Below, piece after piece: positions 26,815-34,786 of a stretch of 64,000 nucleotides of DNA. The stretch is from the NCBI RefSeq assembly GCF_011455695.1, contig NZ_CP015030.1:2035716-2099715 (forward strand), given 5' to 3'. This DNA comes from Mannheimia granulomatis (GTDB lineage: Bacteria > Pseudomonadota > Gammaproteobacteria > Enterobacterales > Pasteurellaceae). The stretch's first letter is position 1; each line of letters begins with the position of its first letter. A program made the translations under genes and the position numbers. The notes below the pieces were generated by a model. The model worked only from the letters and a program-made list of their open reading frames with translations. It was not told the DNA's origin and made no database searches.

Positions 26815-28320
26815 ATGGCACAGCCCATTTTAAGTATGCAACATATCATCAAACGCTTCGGCAGCCATACCGCAGTGAATGATGTCAGCCTCGATATTTA
26901 TTCGGGCGAAATTGTTGCCCTGCTCGGTGAAAACGGGGCAGGCAAATCCACCTTGATTAAAATCCTCGCCGGTATTTACGACCGTGATGAGGGCGACATT
27001 CTTTTCCACAATCAAAAAATCCAATCCGCCCACGCCCTTGAAAAAGGCAACAAAAAACCGATTGCTTTTATCCACCAAGACCTTGGCTTAATTGAGTGGA
27101 TGACGATTGCCGAAAATATGGCGTTTGTGATGGGCTTCCCACGCCGCTTCGGTTTAATCGACTGGGCGAAAGTGCGTGAACAATCGCAAAAAGCCTTAGA
27201 CTTCGTTGGCATTAAACTCTCTGCCGACACCCGTGTATTTGATTTAAGTCGCACTGAAAAAGCATTACTTGCAATAGCCCGTGCGATTGCCGTTAATGCT
27301 GAAATTTTAGTGTTAGACGAACCCACCGCGTCTCTTCCGGCCTCAGACGTAGAACATCTTTTCACTGTACTCAACCGCTTGCGTGAGCAAGGCGTGGGAA
27401 TGATCTATGTAACCCACCGTTTAGACGAAGTGATCGCCATTTCCGACCGTATTCTTGTAATGCGTGATGGCTTCCCTGTCGCGGAAGGCGAAACCAAACT
27501 TTACGATGTGAAAGGCTTGGTAAAAGCGATTGTCGGCGAAGAAAGTCGTGGCAGACAGCGTGTCGATTTACCAACCAACACCCCTGAAATTTTAAGCCTT
27601 GAAAATGTGGTGGTGGGCGACACCGGCCCGGTCAATTTCCGCCTGCACAAAGGCGAGATGATTGCGTTAGCAGGGCTACGTGGTGCAGGCCAAGAGGAGA
27701 TCGGACGTTTATTATTCGGCGAACGTACGCTCGACAAAGGCGAAATCCACTTAGACAAGCGGTCATATTCCGCCAAAAATCCGCAAGAGGCGATTGCCAA
27801 AGGTGTTGCGTTAGTGGCAGGCGACCGCACCCGTGAAAGTGTGTTTATGTCGATGACCACCAGCGAAAACCTGTTTATCAACCCTGTTTTAAGCGGGCAT
27901 TCAGCATTAAAACGCTATTCCCGCCGTGAGGAGTGGGGCGAGAGCTGGTACAAATTCCAACTGTTCGATATTCGCCCGAAAAACCTGTTTATTGATGCCA
28001 GTGCCTTATCCGGCGGTAACCAACAGAAAATCGTGTTGGCACGTTGGATGCACCTTAATACGCCAATCCTGATTTTGGAAGACCCAACCGCCGGTGTGGA
28101 CGTGGGGGCAAGGGCAGAAATTTACGATCTGCTCAACAAAGCACTCGCTGAAGGCGTGGCAATTATCGTGATTTCCACCGACTTTGAAGAGATCGCCCAT
28201 TTATGCAACCGTGCGTTAGTCTTCAACCGTGGCGAAATTGCGGGCGAACTGCTGAATGAAGAAGTCACCTTTGCGAATTTGCTGGCGTTGGCATCGGATA
28301 GTCAGTCGAAACAACAATAA
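26815..28320 (+). CDS. Sugar ABC transporter ATP-binding protein (RbsA/MglA type)
   Basis: A 501-residue protein with two nucleotide-binding domains, the form used by carbohydrate-uptake (CUT2) transporters. Domain 1 has Walker A GENGAGKST (38-46) and Walker B ILVLDEP (164-170), but its signature is LSRTEK instead of LSGGQ. Domain 2 has the degenerate Walker A usual in this family (GLRGAGQEE, 287-295) and signature LSGGNQQ. Its Walker B reads LILEDP (419-424), with the usual Asp-Glu pair in reverse order. ATG at 26815 follows AAAGGAGGAGCA. It is the first of three ABC genes placed after the TRAP receptors. Confidence 0.93.
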   Translation: MAQPILSMQHIIKRFGSHTAVNDVSLDIYSGEIVALLGENGAGKSTLIKILAGIYDRDEGDILFHNQKIQSAHALEKGNKKPIAFIHQDLGLIEWMTIAENMAFVMGFPRRFGLIDWAKVREQSQKALDFVGIKLSADTRVFDLSRTEKALLAIARAIAVNAEILVLDEPTASLPASDVEHLFTVLNRLREQGVGMIYVTHRLDEVIAISDRILVMRDGFPVAEGETKLYDVKGLVKAIVGEESRGRQRVDLPTNTPEILSLENVVVGDTGPVNFRLHKGEMIALAGLRGAGQEEIGRLLFGERTLDKGEIHLDKRSYSAKNPQEAIAKGVALVAGDRTRESVFMSMTTSENLFINPVLSGHSALKRYSRREEWGESWYKFQLFDIRPKNLFIDASALSGGNQQKIVLARWMHLNTPILILEDPTAGVDVGARAEIYDLLNKALAEGVAIIVISTDFEEIAHLCNRALVFNRGEIAGELLNEEVTFANLLALASDSQSKQQ

Positions 28321-28326
28321 CTTACT

Positions 28327-28482
28327 CTCGCCCGCTTGCGGGAGAGAGACAGCTCAAAATAGCGTAAGGCTATTTTGAGCAGAGAGAGGGCAAACAAGCG
28401 GTCATTTTTCTTAAAAATATTGCAAACCCTCTCCCTCCGAAAGCCTCACGGCTTTCTCCTCCCTCTCCCGCAAGCGGGCGAG
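28327..28482 (+). repeat. Inverted-repeat-bounded hairpin element between ABC ATPase and permease genes
   Basis: CTCGCCCGCTTGCGGGAGAG (28327-28346) recurs as its exact complement at 28463-28482. Between them lie two more stems: GCTCAAAATAGC with GCTATTTTGAGC (28352-28380) and GAAAGCC with GGCTTTC (28439-28456), plus one uptake core (CAAGCGGTC, 28394-28402). The element fills most of the 193-base gap and could be a MITE-like insertion or a folded mRNA spacer. Confidence 0.6.
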
Positions 28483-28513
28483 GGGAAACGACAGAATTTA
28501 AACGGAGTAATCT

Positions 28514-29560
28514 ATGGCTCAAACAAATATTAAATCCACTGCGTTAGAACAACCCGTCTCTATCGCCCGTGATGGCTTTATGGCGTGGTTCTCGCAAATG
28601 TCCACCCGCTACGGCTTATTATGGCTTTGCGTGCTGTTGGTGATTATTTTCTCACTCACCACCGAGTCTTTCGCCTCAATGCTCACTTTAAATGCGATTT
28701 TAGAAAGTAAATCAAAAATCGCCCTGTTAGCCTTAGCGGCAACCACCACGATGATCGTGGGTAAAATCGACTTGAACGTCGGTTTTGGGATCGTGTTATG
28801 GCACATTTTAGTGATTACCCTGCAAGTGCAATACGGCTTCTCGTGGTATATGGCGATTCTCATCGTGCTAGTGATCGCTGCCCTTTACGGCTTGCTGAAT
28901 GGGATTTTAGTCGCATTAGCAGATATCGACAGCTTCGTGGCAACCTTAGGTTCAGGTACAGTGCTGTATGCCGTGGCGTTATGGCACTCAGGCGGTCGTC
29001 AAATTGTGGGGGATTTACCCGATGAATTTATCGCCCTAAACAGCACGGAGATTTTCGGCATTCCAATCTCTGCCTTCTATGTGTTGGCGGTGGCTATCGT
29101 GATGTGGTTAGTCACCGAACACACCCCAACAGGGCGTTGTATGTACGCCGTCGGTGGTAATCCAACCGCTGCTCGTTTAAACGGGATTAACATCAAAAAA
29201 TACACTATCGTGCCGTTTATTGTCTCGAGCGTGATCACTGCCTTTACCGGTGTGCTGATTTCTGCACAACAAGGCGTCGGTCAAGCAAGCGTGGGTATGG
29301 ACTACTTACTGCCTGCATTAGTCGGAGCATTCTTAGGCAGTACCACAATTCGCCCGGGACGGATTAACGTGTGGGGAACGGTGGTCGGTATCGCCATTCT
29401 CGCTATCGGGATTTCAGGTATTCAACAATTTGGTGGAGCGTTCTGGGTTGAGCCGCTATTTAACGGTGCAACGTTACTACTTTCCATCACTATCGCAGGC
29501 TATGCCCAGCGCAAACGCTTGTTAAACCAAAAAGCTGTACAGAAAAAATCAACCAACTAA
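28514..29560 (+). CDS. Sugar ABC transporter permease (RbsC/XylH type)
   Basis: A 348-residue inner-membrane permease with about nine hydrophobic segments from residue 35 to 330. The CUT2 signatures are ALAATTTMIVGKIDLNVG near residues 76-93, ADIDSFVATLGSG in the middle and AVGGNPTAARLNGINIKKY (about residues 213-231), the loop that contacts the ATPase. ATG at 28514 follows ACGGAGTAATCT. It lies between the ATPase and binding-protein genes. Confidence 0.93.
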   Translation: MAQTNIKSTALEQPVSIARDGFMAWFSQMSTRYGLLWLCVLLVIIFSLTTESFASMLTLNAILESKSKIALLALAATTTMIVGKIDLNVGFGIVLWHILVITLQVQYGFSWYMAILIVLVIAALYGLLNGILVALADIDSFVATLGSGTVLYAVALWHSGGRQIVGDLPDEFIALNSTEIFGIPISAFYVLAVAIVMWLVTEHTPTGRCMYAVGGNPTAARLNGINIKKYTIVPFIVSSVITAFTGVLISAQQGVGQASVGMDYLLPALVGAFLGSTTIRPGRINVWGTVVGIAILAIGISGIQQFGGAFWVEPLFNGATLLLSITIAGYAQRKRLLNQKAVQKKSTN

Positions 29561-29577
29561 CCTTTGAGGATTTGATT

Positions 29578-30687
29578 ATGAAACGCACATTTCGTACAAC
29601 CTTAACCGCACTCGCAACGCTAACCGCTGTAGCTTTCGGCAGCCAAGCTTTTGCAAACGACGATCCGTTCGTGCAAGAAGCGAAGCAACTCGTTGCAGCC
29701 GCCACCGCCAAACAAGAAAAATGGGACGGCCCTACTACCGGCCCGCAATTACAAAAAGACAAAACCGTGATCTTCATCGCATCCGATATGAAAAACGGCG
29801 GCGTACTCGGGGTGATTGACGGGATGAAAGAAGCCGTCGGGGCAACCGGCTGGAAACTCGATGTGTTAGACGGTGCAGGCACGGTAAACAACCAACTGGC
29901 CGCCTTAAACCAAGCGATTGCCCGCAAACCGGATGCGATTGTGATTGGTGGCTGGAACCCGAACGTGGCAAAAATCCCACTGCAAAAAGCAACTAAAAAC
30001 GGCATTACGCTTGCGGCGTGGCACGCCACACCTGAGCCGGGTGCGATTGATAAATACGGCATTTTCTATAACGTAACCTCTGATTCCGATGAAATTGCTC
30101 GCTTATCTGCAATGTTGGCGGTAGCAGAGTCTAACGGTAAAGCGAAAGCGATTATCTTAACCGACTCTTTATATGAAATTGCGTTACGCAAAGCGAACGT
30201 GATGAAAGAAGTGATCGAAAAATGTAAGGAGTGTAAGGTGTTAGAGTTTATCGATACCCCGCTTGCCGATACCTCAAGCCGTATGCCTAACTTAACCTTC
30301 AGCTTACTGCAAAAATACGGTGATGATTTAGAGTACGCCTTAGCCATCAACGATCTCTACTTTGACTTTATGGCGCCATCTCTACGTTCCGCCAACAAAG
30401 ACAAACCATTTAGCATTTCTGCAGGGGACGGCTCGGTAACTGCTTACCAACGTATCCGTGCCGGTGATAAACAGTTTGCCACCGTGCCAGAACCGCTCAA
30501 CCTCCACGGCTGGCAGTTAGTGGACGAATTAAACCGTGCGTTTGCGAACGAAAAACCGTCCGGCTACGTGACTCCGGCTCACTTAGTGACCAAAGAGAAT
30601 GTTGCCTTTGACGGCGGCGAAAACAACCTTTATGACCCACAAAACGGTTATAAAGAGGCTTACAAAGCAATTTGGGGCGTGAAGTAA
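29578..30687 (+). CDS. Sugar ABC transporter substrate-binding protein (periplasmic-binding family 4)
   Basis: A 369-residue precursor with signal peptide ending VAFGSQAFA-N near residue 24. The fold resembles ribose/xylose-binding proteins: KTVIFIASDMKNGGVLGVID, then GAGTVNNQLAALNQAIARKP at the hinge, then DAIVIGGWNP. Two closely spaced cysteines (KCKECKVLEF) may form a disulfide. The ATG at 29578 follows TGAGGATTTGATT. The ligand is unknown; the neighbours point to a sugar acid or its lactone. Confidence 0.91.
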   Translation: MKRTFRTTLTALATLTAVAFGSQAFANDDPFVQEAKQLVAAATAKQEKWDGPTTGPQLQKDKTVIFIASDMKNGGVLGVIDGMKEAVGATGWKLDVLDGAGTVNNQLAALNQAIARKPDAIVIGGWNPNVAKIPLQKATKNGITLAAWHATPEPGAIDKYGIFYNVTSDSDEIARLSAMLAVAESNGKAKAIILTDSLYEIALRKANVMKEVIEKCKECKVLEFIDTPLADTSSRMPNLTFSLLQKYGDDLEYALAINDLYFDFMAPSLRSANKDKPFSISAGDGSVTAYQRIRAGDKQFATVPEPLNLHGWQLVDELNRAFANEKPSGYVTPAHLVTKENVAFDGGENNLYDPQNGYKEAYKAIWGVK

Positions 30688-30692
30688 CCCCA

Positions 30693-30739
30693 ACAAGCGG
30701 TTGGATTTTGCAAATTTTTTACAAGATCTGACCGCTTGT
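30693..30739. repeat. Paired uptake sequences after the ABC operon segment
   Basis: ACAAGCGGTT (30693-30702) and ACCGCTTGT (30731-30739) flank GATTTTGCAAATTTTTT. They lie just past the binding-protein stop and may act as its terminator. Confidence 0.6.
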
Positions 30740-30774
30740 AACGAATAATGAAATAATTTCTTCGATTATGGCTA

Positions 30775-30938
30775 CTGCCAAATCTCCCCTAACCCCTCTT
30801 TGCTAAAGAGGGGGATCTGTTCTTAGTAAATTGAAATTTATCTTACTTAACAACATTGCTGATGAGTGAGAGAAATCTATACATCAGATAATATAATTCC
30901 CCTCTTTGAGCTATGAGGGGTTAGGGGAGATTTGGCAG
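30775..30938. mobile_element. MITE-like element with 24-base perfect terminal inverted repeats
   Basis: The left end (30775-30798, beginning CTGCCAAATCTCCCC) and the right end (30915-30938, ending GGGGAGATTTGGCAG) are perfect inverted repeats of 24 bases. Further internal pairing occurs around CCCCTCTTTG and AAAGAGGGG. The 164-base element encodes no protein and shows no obvious target duplication. It sits directly upstream of the SMP-30 gene and ends 26 bases before its start codon. Small size and terminal repeats suggest a non-autonomous transposable element. Confidence 0.65.
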
Positions 30939-30964
30939 AATCAAAAACGGAGTTCAGAATAAAA

Positions 30965-31858
30965 ATGCGCAATAAATTTATCCCTCAAATAGCCGACCCG
31001 CGTTTTGTTGAGCTGGTCGGCAATACTTTTGAAATCGAAGAACTGTTTGATCAGGCTATCTGGGCAGAAGGCCCGGCGTGGAGCAAAGCTCAACAGGCAC
31101 TTTATTTCAGCGATGTGAAAGGCTGCACACTGTACCGCTGGACAGAAGCCAACGGCACGCAAATTTTCCGCCAGCCGTCGCACTTTTCCAACGGCAACGC
31201 CTTTGATGCCAACGACAACCTGATTACCTGCGAACACGGCAACCGCGGCATCAGCTTAACTACCCCAAGCGGTGAGTACCGTTTTTTAGTCGGCACATTA
31301 GACGGCAAACGCCTCAATTCGCCGAATGATGTGGTGGTCAAATCGGACGGCACAATTTGGTTTACCGACCCGCCGTATGGCATTTTGTCCGACAACGAAG
31401 GCAAGCAATCGCCAAGTGAAATTATCGGCTGCTACGTCTATTGTTACGACCCGAAAACCGATAAACTCAATATCGCCACCTTCAACACTATGCGACCAAA
31501 CGGCTTGGCATTGTCGCCCGATGAAAAACAGCTTTATGTGGCAGATATGTCGAGCGTAGAGTTTGACGGCGACGGCTTGCACCATTTGGTTGTGTTCGAT
31601 GTGGACGGCAACAAATTGAAAAACCGCTGTGATGTGGCGGAAATCAACCCTGGCATTCCGGACGGCTTTCGCATTAAACGCAACGGCGTGATTTTCTGCT
31701 CGTGCGAAAACGGCATTATTGCCCTCTTGCCGGACGGCACGGAACTCGGGCGTTTTGTACTCGGTAAACCGACCTCAAATTGCAGTTTCAGCGATGACGA
31801 GCAAACGCTGTTTATTACTTGCTCGAATAGTGTTTACCGCTTAACAATGAAGCCGTAA
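30965..31858 (+). CDS. SMP-30/gluconolactonase family lactonase
   Basis: A 297-residue six-bladed beta-propeller enzyme that opens sugar lactones. The metal ligands are recognisable: Glu in AIWAEGPAW (about residue 36), Asn in RLNSPNDVVV, Asn in MRPNGLALSPDE and Asp in PGIPDGFRIK. No signal peptide is present, so it acts in the cytoplasm. ATG at 30965 follows CGGAGTTCAGAATAAAA; a longer start would reach into the MITE. Its place before the kinase gene suggests it converts a sugar lactone for this pathway. Confidence 0.9.
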   Translation: MRNKFIPQIADPRFVELVGNTFEIEELFDQAIWAEGPAWSKAQQALYFSDVKGCTLYRWTEANGTQIFRQPSHFSNGNAFDANDNLITCEHGNRGISLTTPSGEYRFLVGTLDGKRLNSPNDVVVKSDGTIWFTDPPYGILSDNEGKQSPSEIIGCYVYCYDPKTDKLNIATFNTMRPNGLALSPDEKQLYVADMSSVEFDGDGLHHLVVFDVDGNKLKNRCDVAEINPGIPDGFRIKRNGVIFCSCENGIIALLPDGTELGRFVLGKPTSNCSFSDDEQTLFITCSNSVYRLTMKP

Positions 31859-31960
31859 TAATGAACAGCAAGGCAAAACATTTTCGCTCTACAAGCGGTT
31901 ATTTTTTCGAAATTTTTTACAAAAACGGACGTGCTTCGTCCTCATAATATGGGAAATAAA

Positions 31961-33421
31961 ATGAACTATACTCTTGGCATTGACTGTGGCGGCACTTTTA
32001 TTAAAGCCGCGCTTTTTGATAATCAAGGCAATATTAAGGCGTTACATCGAGAAAATGTGTCTGTCATCAGCGATTCAGCAGGCTATGCAGAGCGTGATAT
32101 GCAACAGCTTTGGGCTGTGTGTGCAGAGGTGGTACGTTTAACCGTCGAAAAAAGTGGCGTCAATCCAAGTGATATCAAGGGCGTCGGTATTTCTGCCCAA
32201 GGCAAAGGAGCATTTTTGCTGGATAAAAACAAGCAGCCGTTAGGCAGAGCGATTCTTTCTTCCGACCAACGCTCGCTTGAAATTGTAAAGCAGTGGCAAG
32301 CTGAGGGGATCCCACAAAAACTTTACCCGATTACCCGCCAAACCCTCTGGACAGGGCACCCTGTTTCGATTTTGCGTTGGATTAAAGAGAATGAGCCGGA
32401 ACGCTATGCACAAATTGGTTCGGTCTTGATGTCGCACGACTATCTACGTTTTTGTTTAACAGGCGAACTGCACTGCGAAGAGACCAACATCTCCGAAAGT
32501 AATCTCTACAATATGGAGAAGGGAGAATACGATCCTGCATTAGCGGAGTTGCTCGGTTTGCAAGAAATCATCGAAAAACTACCGCTTGTGATTAAGCCGA
32601 ATGAGATTGCAGGTTATGTGACCGAACAGGCTGCCGAACGGTGTGGTTTAGCGGTAGGTACCCCGGTGGTCGGTGGTCTGTTTGATGTGGTCTCTACCGC
32701 TCGCTGTACGAACCTAGACGATGAAAGCAAGCTCAACGTGGTGCTAGGCACTTGGTCTGTAGTAAGTGGCATTACCGATTATCTTGATCCTAACCAAGAG
32801 TTGCCTTTTGTTTATGGACGTTATGCAGAAGCCGGCAAATTTATTGTTCACGAAGCCAGCCCAACCTCGGCCGGGAATTTAGAGTGGTTCGTAAAACAGT
32901 GGAGTAATTTAAGCTACCAAGAAATCAATGAAGGCATTGCGGCATTACCTCCTGCCGGCAGTTCTGTACTGTTTGTGCCGTTTCTGTATGGATCTAATGC
33001 CGGCTTGGGTATGCAGGCAAGTTTCTACGGTATGCAGTCTTACCACACGCAAATGCATTTGTTGCAAGCGATTTACGAAGGTGTATTGTTTAGCTTAATG
33101 ACGCATTTAAACCGTATGTTTATTCGTTTTCCACAAACGAATGTGCTACGGGTTACCGGTGGGCCGGTGAAATCAACAGTCTGGATGCAAATGTTAGCCG
33201 ATCTAACCGGTATGCGTTTGGAAGTACCGCAAGTGGAAGAGACAGGTTGTTTAGGTGCAGCATTAATGGCAATGCAGGCAACAGGGCAAGATATTAGCCA
33301 AGTTCAAGCACTAAATACCGATATGCAGGTGTTTGAGCCAAATAGCGAAAATTACGATGCTTATCAAACAAAATATCTGCATTATCAAAAGCTGACAGAA
33401 GCTTTAAAAGCAATGATTTAA
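31961..33421 (+). CDS. lyxK: L-xylulose/3-keto-L-gulonate kinase (FGGY family)
   Basis: A 486-residue FGGY carbohydrate kinase closely resembling E. coli LyxK (YiaP). Shared stretches include the phosphate loop GIDCGGTFIKAALFD, GVGISAQGKGAFLLDKN, LYPITRQTLWTGHPVS and VVGGLFDVVSTARC (catalytic Asp). It would phosphorylate the keto sugar made by DlgD or imported L-xylulose. Starts at 31949 and 31961 are both possible; 31961 gives the family N-terminus (MNYTLGIDCGG) with GGGA upstream. The 102-base gap before it carries a single uptake sequence. It is the last gene of the cluster. Confidence 0.92.
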   Translation: MNYTLGIDCGGTFIKAALFDNQGNIKALHRENVSVISDSAGYAERDMQQLWAVCAEVVRLTVEKSGVNPSDIKGVGISAQGKGAFLLDKNKQPLGRAILSSDQRSLEIVKQWQAEGIPQKLYPITRQTLWTGHPVSILRWIKENEPERYAQIGSVLMSHDYLRFCLTGELHCEETNISESNLYNMEKGEYDPALAELLGLQEIIEKLPLVIKPNEIAGYVTEQAAERCGLAVGTPVVGGLFDVVSTARCTNLDDESKLNVVLGTWSVVSGITDYLDPNQELPFVYGRYAEAGKFIVHEASPTSAGNLEWFVKQWSNLSYQEINEGIAALPPAGSSVLFVPFLYGSNAGLGMQASFYGMQSYHTQMHLLQAIYEGVLFSLMTHLNRMFIRFPQTNVLRVTGGPVKSTVWMQMLADLTGMRLEVPQVEETGCLGAALMAMQATGQDISQVQALNTDMQVFEPNSENYDAYQTKYLHYQKLTEALKAMI

Positions 33422-33533
33422 AAGGTGAAGTATCCTATTTAAAATAGTGATTTTTCGCAAAAATTAGAGAATATTATTGATGTTTTGTGGCATTTAATTT
33501 ATTAATTAAATTTAATAATATTTAAATTAAAGC

Positions 33534-33562
33534 TTGACAGTAGTTTATATGACAGGTATTTT
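33534..33562 (+). promoter_or_regulatory. Sigma-70 promoter of the yqjD-like gene
   Basis: TTGACA (33534-33539), 17 bases, then TATTTT (33557-33562), preceded by an A/T-rich upstream element. Transcription would start about 70 bases before the gene at 33637. The remainder of the 215-base gap is AT-rich and shows no other feature. Confidence 0.6.
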
Positions 33563-33636
33563 AAAAATGAAACATAAATAATTATGTTTTAGCTGTACTT
33601 ATTATTTAATCCAACACAAACACAAGGAGTAGAGTT

Positions 33637-33948
33637 ATGAGTAAAAGTTTAGATGCGAAGCGTGAAGAATTAACAAATGAAATCCGTGATATTTTAAAAA
33701 ATGCGGAAGAATTATTTAATGAGACATCAGATTCTTCTACTGAAGAATATAAAAAATTAAAAGATAAATTATCAAAACAATTCGATGATGTAAAAGGTCG
33801 TTTTGCTACCTTAAAAGATGACACAGTTGATAGTGCAAAAACTGTAGTTAGAAATACTGACACTCTAGTTCAAGATAATCCATATAAAGCAATTACTGTT
33901 GCTGGTGTGGTTGGCTTATTATTAGGTGTTTTAATTTCTAGAAGATAA
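33637..33948 (+). CDS. ElaB/YqjD/DUF883 family membrane-anchored ribosome-binding protein
   Basis: A 103-residue protein with an acidic, strongly helical N-terminal 75 residues and a C-terminal membrane anchor (AITVAGVVGLLLGVLISRR). The NPYKAITVAGVVGLLLG ending is characteristic of the ElaB/YgaM/YqjD family. E. coli YqjD anchors ribosomes to the inner membrane in stationary phase. AAGGAGTAGAGTT precedes the ATG. It begins a trio matching yqjD-yqjE-yqjK. Confidence 0.9.
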   Translation: MSKSLDAKREELTNEIRDILKNAEELFNETSDSSTEEYKKLKDKLSKQFDDVKGRFATLKDDTVDSAKTVVRNTDTLVQDNPYKAITVAGVVGLLLGVLISRR

Positions 33949-33982
33949 TTATTTTTAATTTATTTTTATTGAGTTAAATAAT

Positions 33983-34010
33983 TAAGCCACGCCATATTTG
34001 GTGTGGCTTA
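33983..34010 (+). terminator. Hairpin between the yqjD-like and yqjE-like genes
   Basis: TAAGCCAC (33983-33990) pairs with GTGGCTTA (34003-34010), and the inner GCCA with TGGT, leaving loop TATT. TTGTTT follows, so partial termination is likely; the downstream genes could be expressed by read-through. Confidence 0.65.
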
Positions 34011-34035
34011 TTGTTTAATATAAGGAATGTTAACA

Positions 34036-34431
34036 ATGTTAGATAATATTAAGTCAGGATTTAGAAATAGTATCATTACCCTATTGGAAATAGCCCAAGT
34101 TCGCGGTGAAATGGCAAGGCTGGAAATTAGTGAGCAAAAAAATCAACTGGTTTCAGTTTTAATATTTGTATTATTGGGTTTTATATTTTTACTGGTTTCA
34201 TTTATTAGTTTATTATTTGGCTTAGATAATTATTTATTGCCTGATCAGAAAATTAAAGTATTTTTTGCAATTTCAATTGTTGCATTCATTGCTGTAGTTA
34301 TTTGCGGTGTAATGATTTTATCTTCTTTGAAAAAGCAACGGAATTTTATGCAAAGTACATTAACAGAGCTAAAATTAGATATTGCCGCATTCAAGAATGC
34401 TTTAACATTGAAACAGAATGGAGAGCATTAA
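34036..34431 (+). CDS. YqjE-like phage holin family inner-membrane protein
   Basis: A 131-residue protein with two strong hydrophobic segments (about residues 37-62 and 72-97) flanked by helices, the pattern of YqjE (PF07332, phage holin superfamily 3). The N-terminal LLEIAQVRGEMARLEISEQK motif is typical. Function is unknown; it is found with YqjD and YqjK in many Gammaproteobacteria. ATG at 34036 is chosen since AAGGA would be too near the alternative ATG at 34027. The next gene starts one base after its stop. Confidence 0.85.
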   Translation: MLDNIKSGFRNSIITLLEIAQVRGEMARLEISEQKNQLVSVLIFVLLGFIFLLVSFISLLFGLDNYLLPDQKIKVFFAISIVAFIAVVICGVMILSSLKKQRNFMQSTLTELKLDIAAFKNALTLKQNGEH

Positions 34432-34432
34432 A

Positions 34433-34714
34433 ATGGAAGAGATGAAATTAACAGAAAAAGAGCTTTTAATTCTAAAAGGTAATGCACTTAGAATGCGATT
34501 TAAAGCAGAAACCAATAAAACGAAAAGCGAAATTATCCAACCTTTTAAACAAGTTAGAGAAACAGGTTTTGCTTTGGTAAGCTCGCCTGCAGTTAAAACT
34601 GTCGCATTGGATTTCTTAATAAAAAGATTATTTAATGTTAAAGGTTTAGGCTATTCGGCATTGGGGCTGGCTGCACTATTTTTATTGCAGCAGAGAAACG
34701 GTAATAGACGATAA
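34433..34714 (+). CDS. YqjK-like small protein
   Basis: A 93-residue basic protein: an N-terminal helix (EMKLTEKELLILKGNALRMR), a middle part and a C-terminal hydrophobic stretch (GYSALGLAALFLLQQR). Sequence similarity is weak to my eye; the name rests mainly on its position after yqjD- and yqjE-like genes and its size. ATG at 34433 is preferred because GGAGAGC lies at the proper distance. Confidence 0.65.
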   Translation: MEEMKLTEKELLILKGNALRMRFKAETNKTKSEIIQPFKQVRETGFALVSSPAVKTVALDFLIKRLFNVKGLGYSALGLAALFLLQQRNGNRR

Positions 34715-34722
34715 ATAATATA

Positions 34723-34767
34723 CAAGCGGTTAAAATTTGCAAAATTTTTGCAGATTTTAACCGCTTG
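34723..34767. terminator. Paired uptake sequences forming a bidirectional terminator
   Basis: CAAGCGGTTAAAAT (34723-34736) pairs with ATTTTAACCGCTTG (34754-34767), 14 perfect base pairs around ATTTGCAAAATTTTTG. It lies between the converging yqjK-like gene and glpD. Confidence 0.8.
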
Positions 34768-34786
34768 CTTTAGGTTATTGGCGTAA

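Noticed and set aside
29490-30062. A 190-residue minus-strand open frame across the sugar-binding protein gene
   Set aside because: Antisense to a clear binding-protein gene and without recognisable features or start signals.
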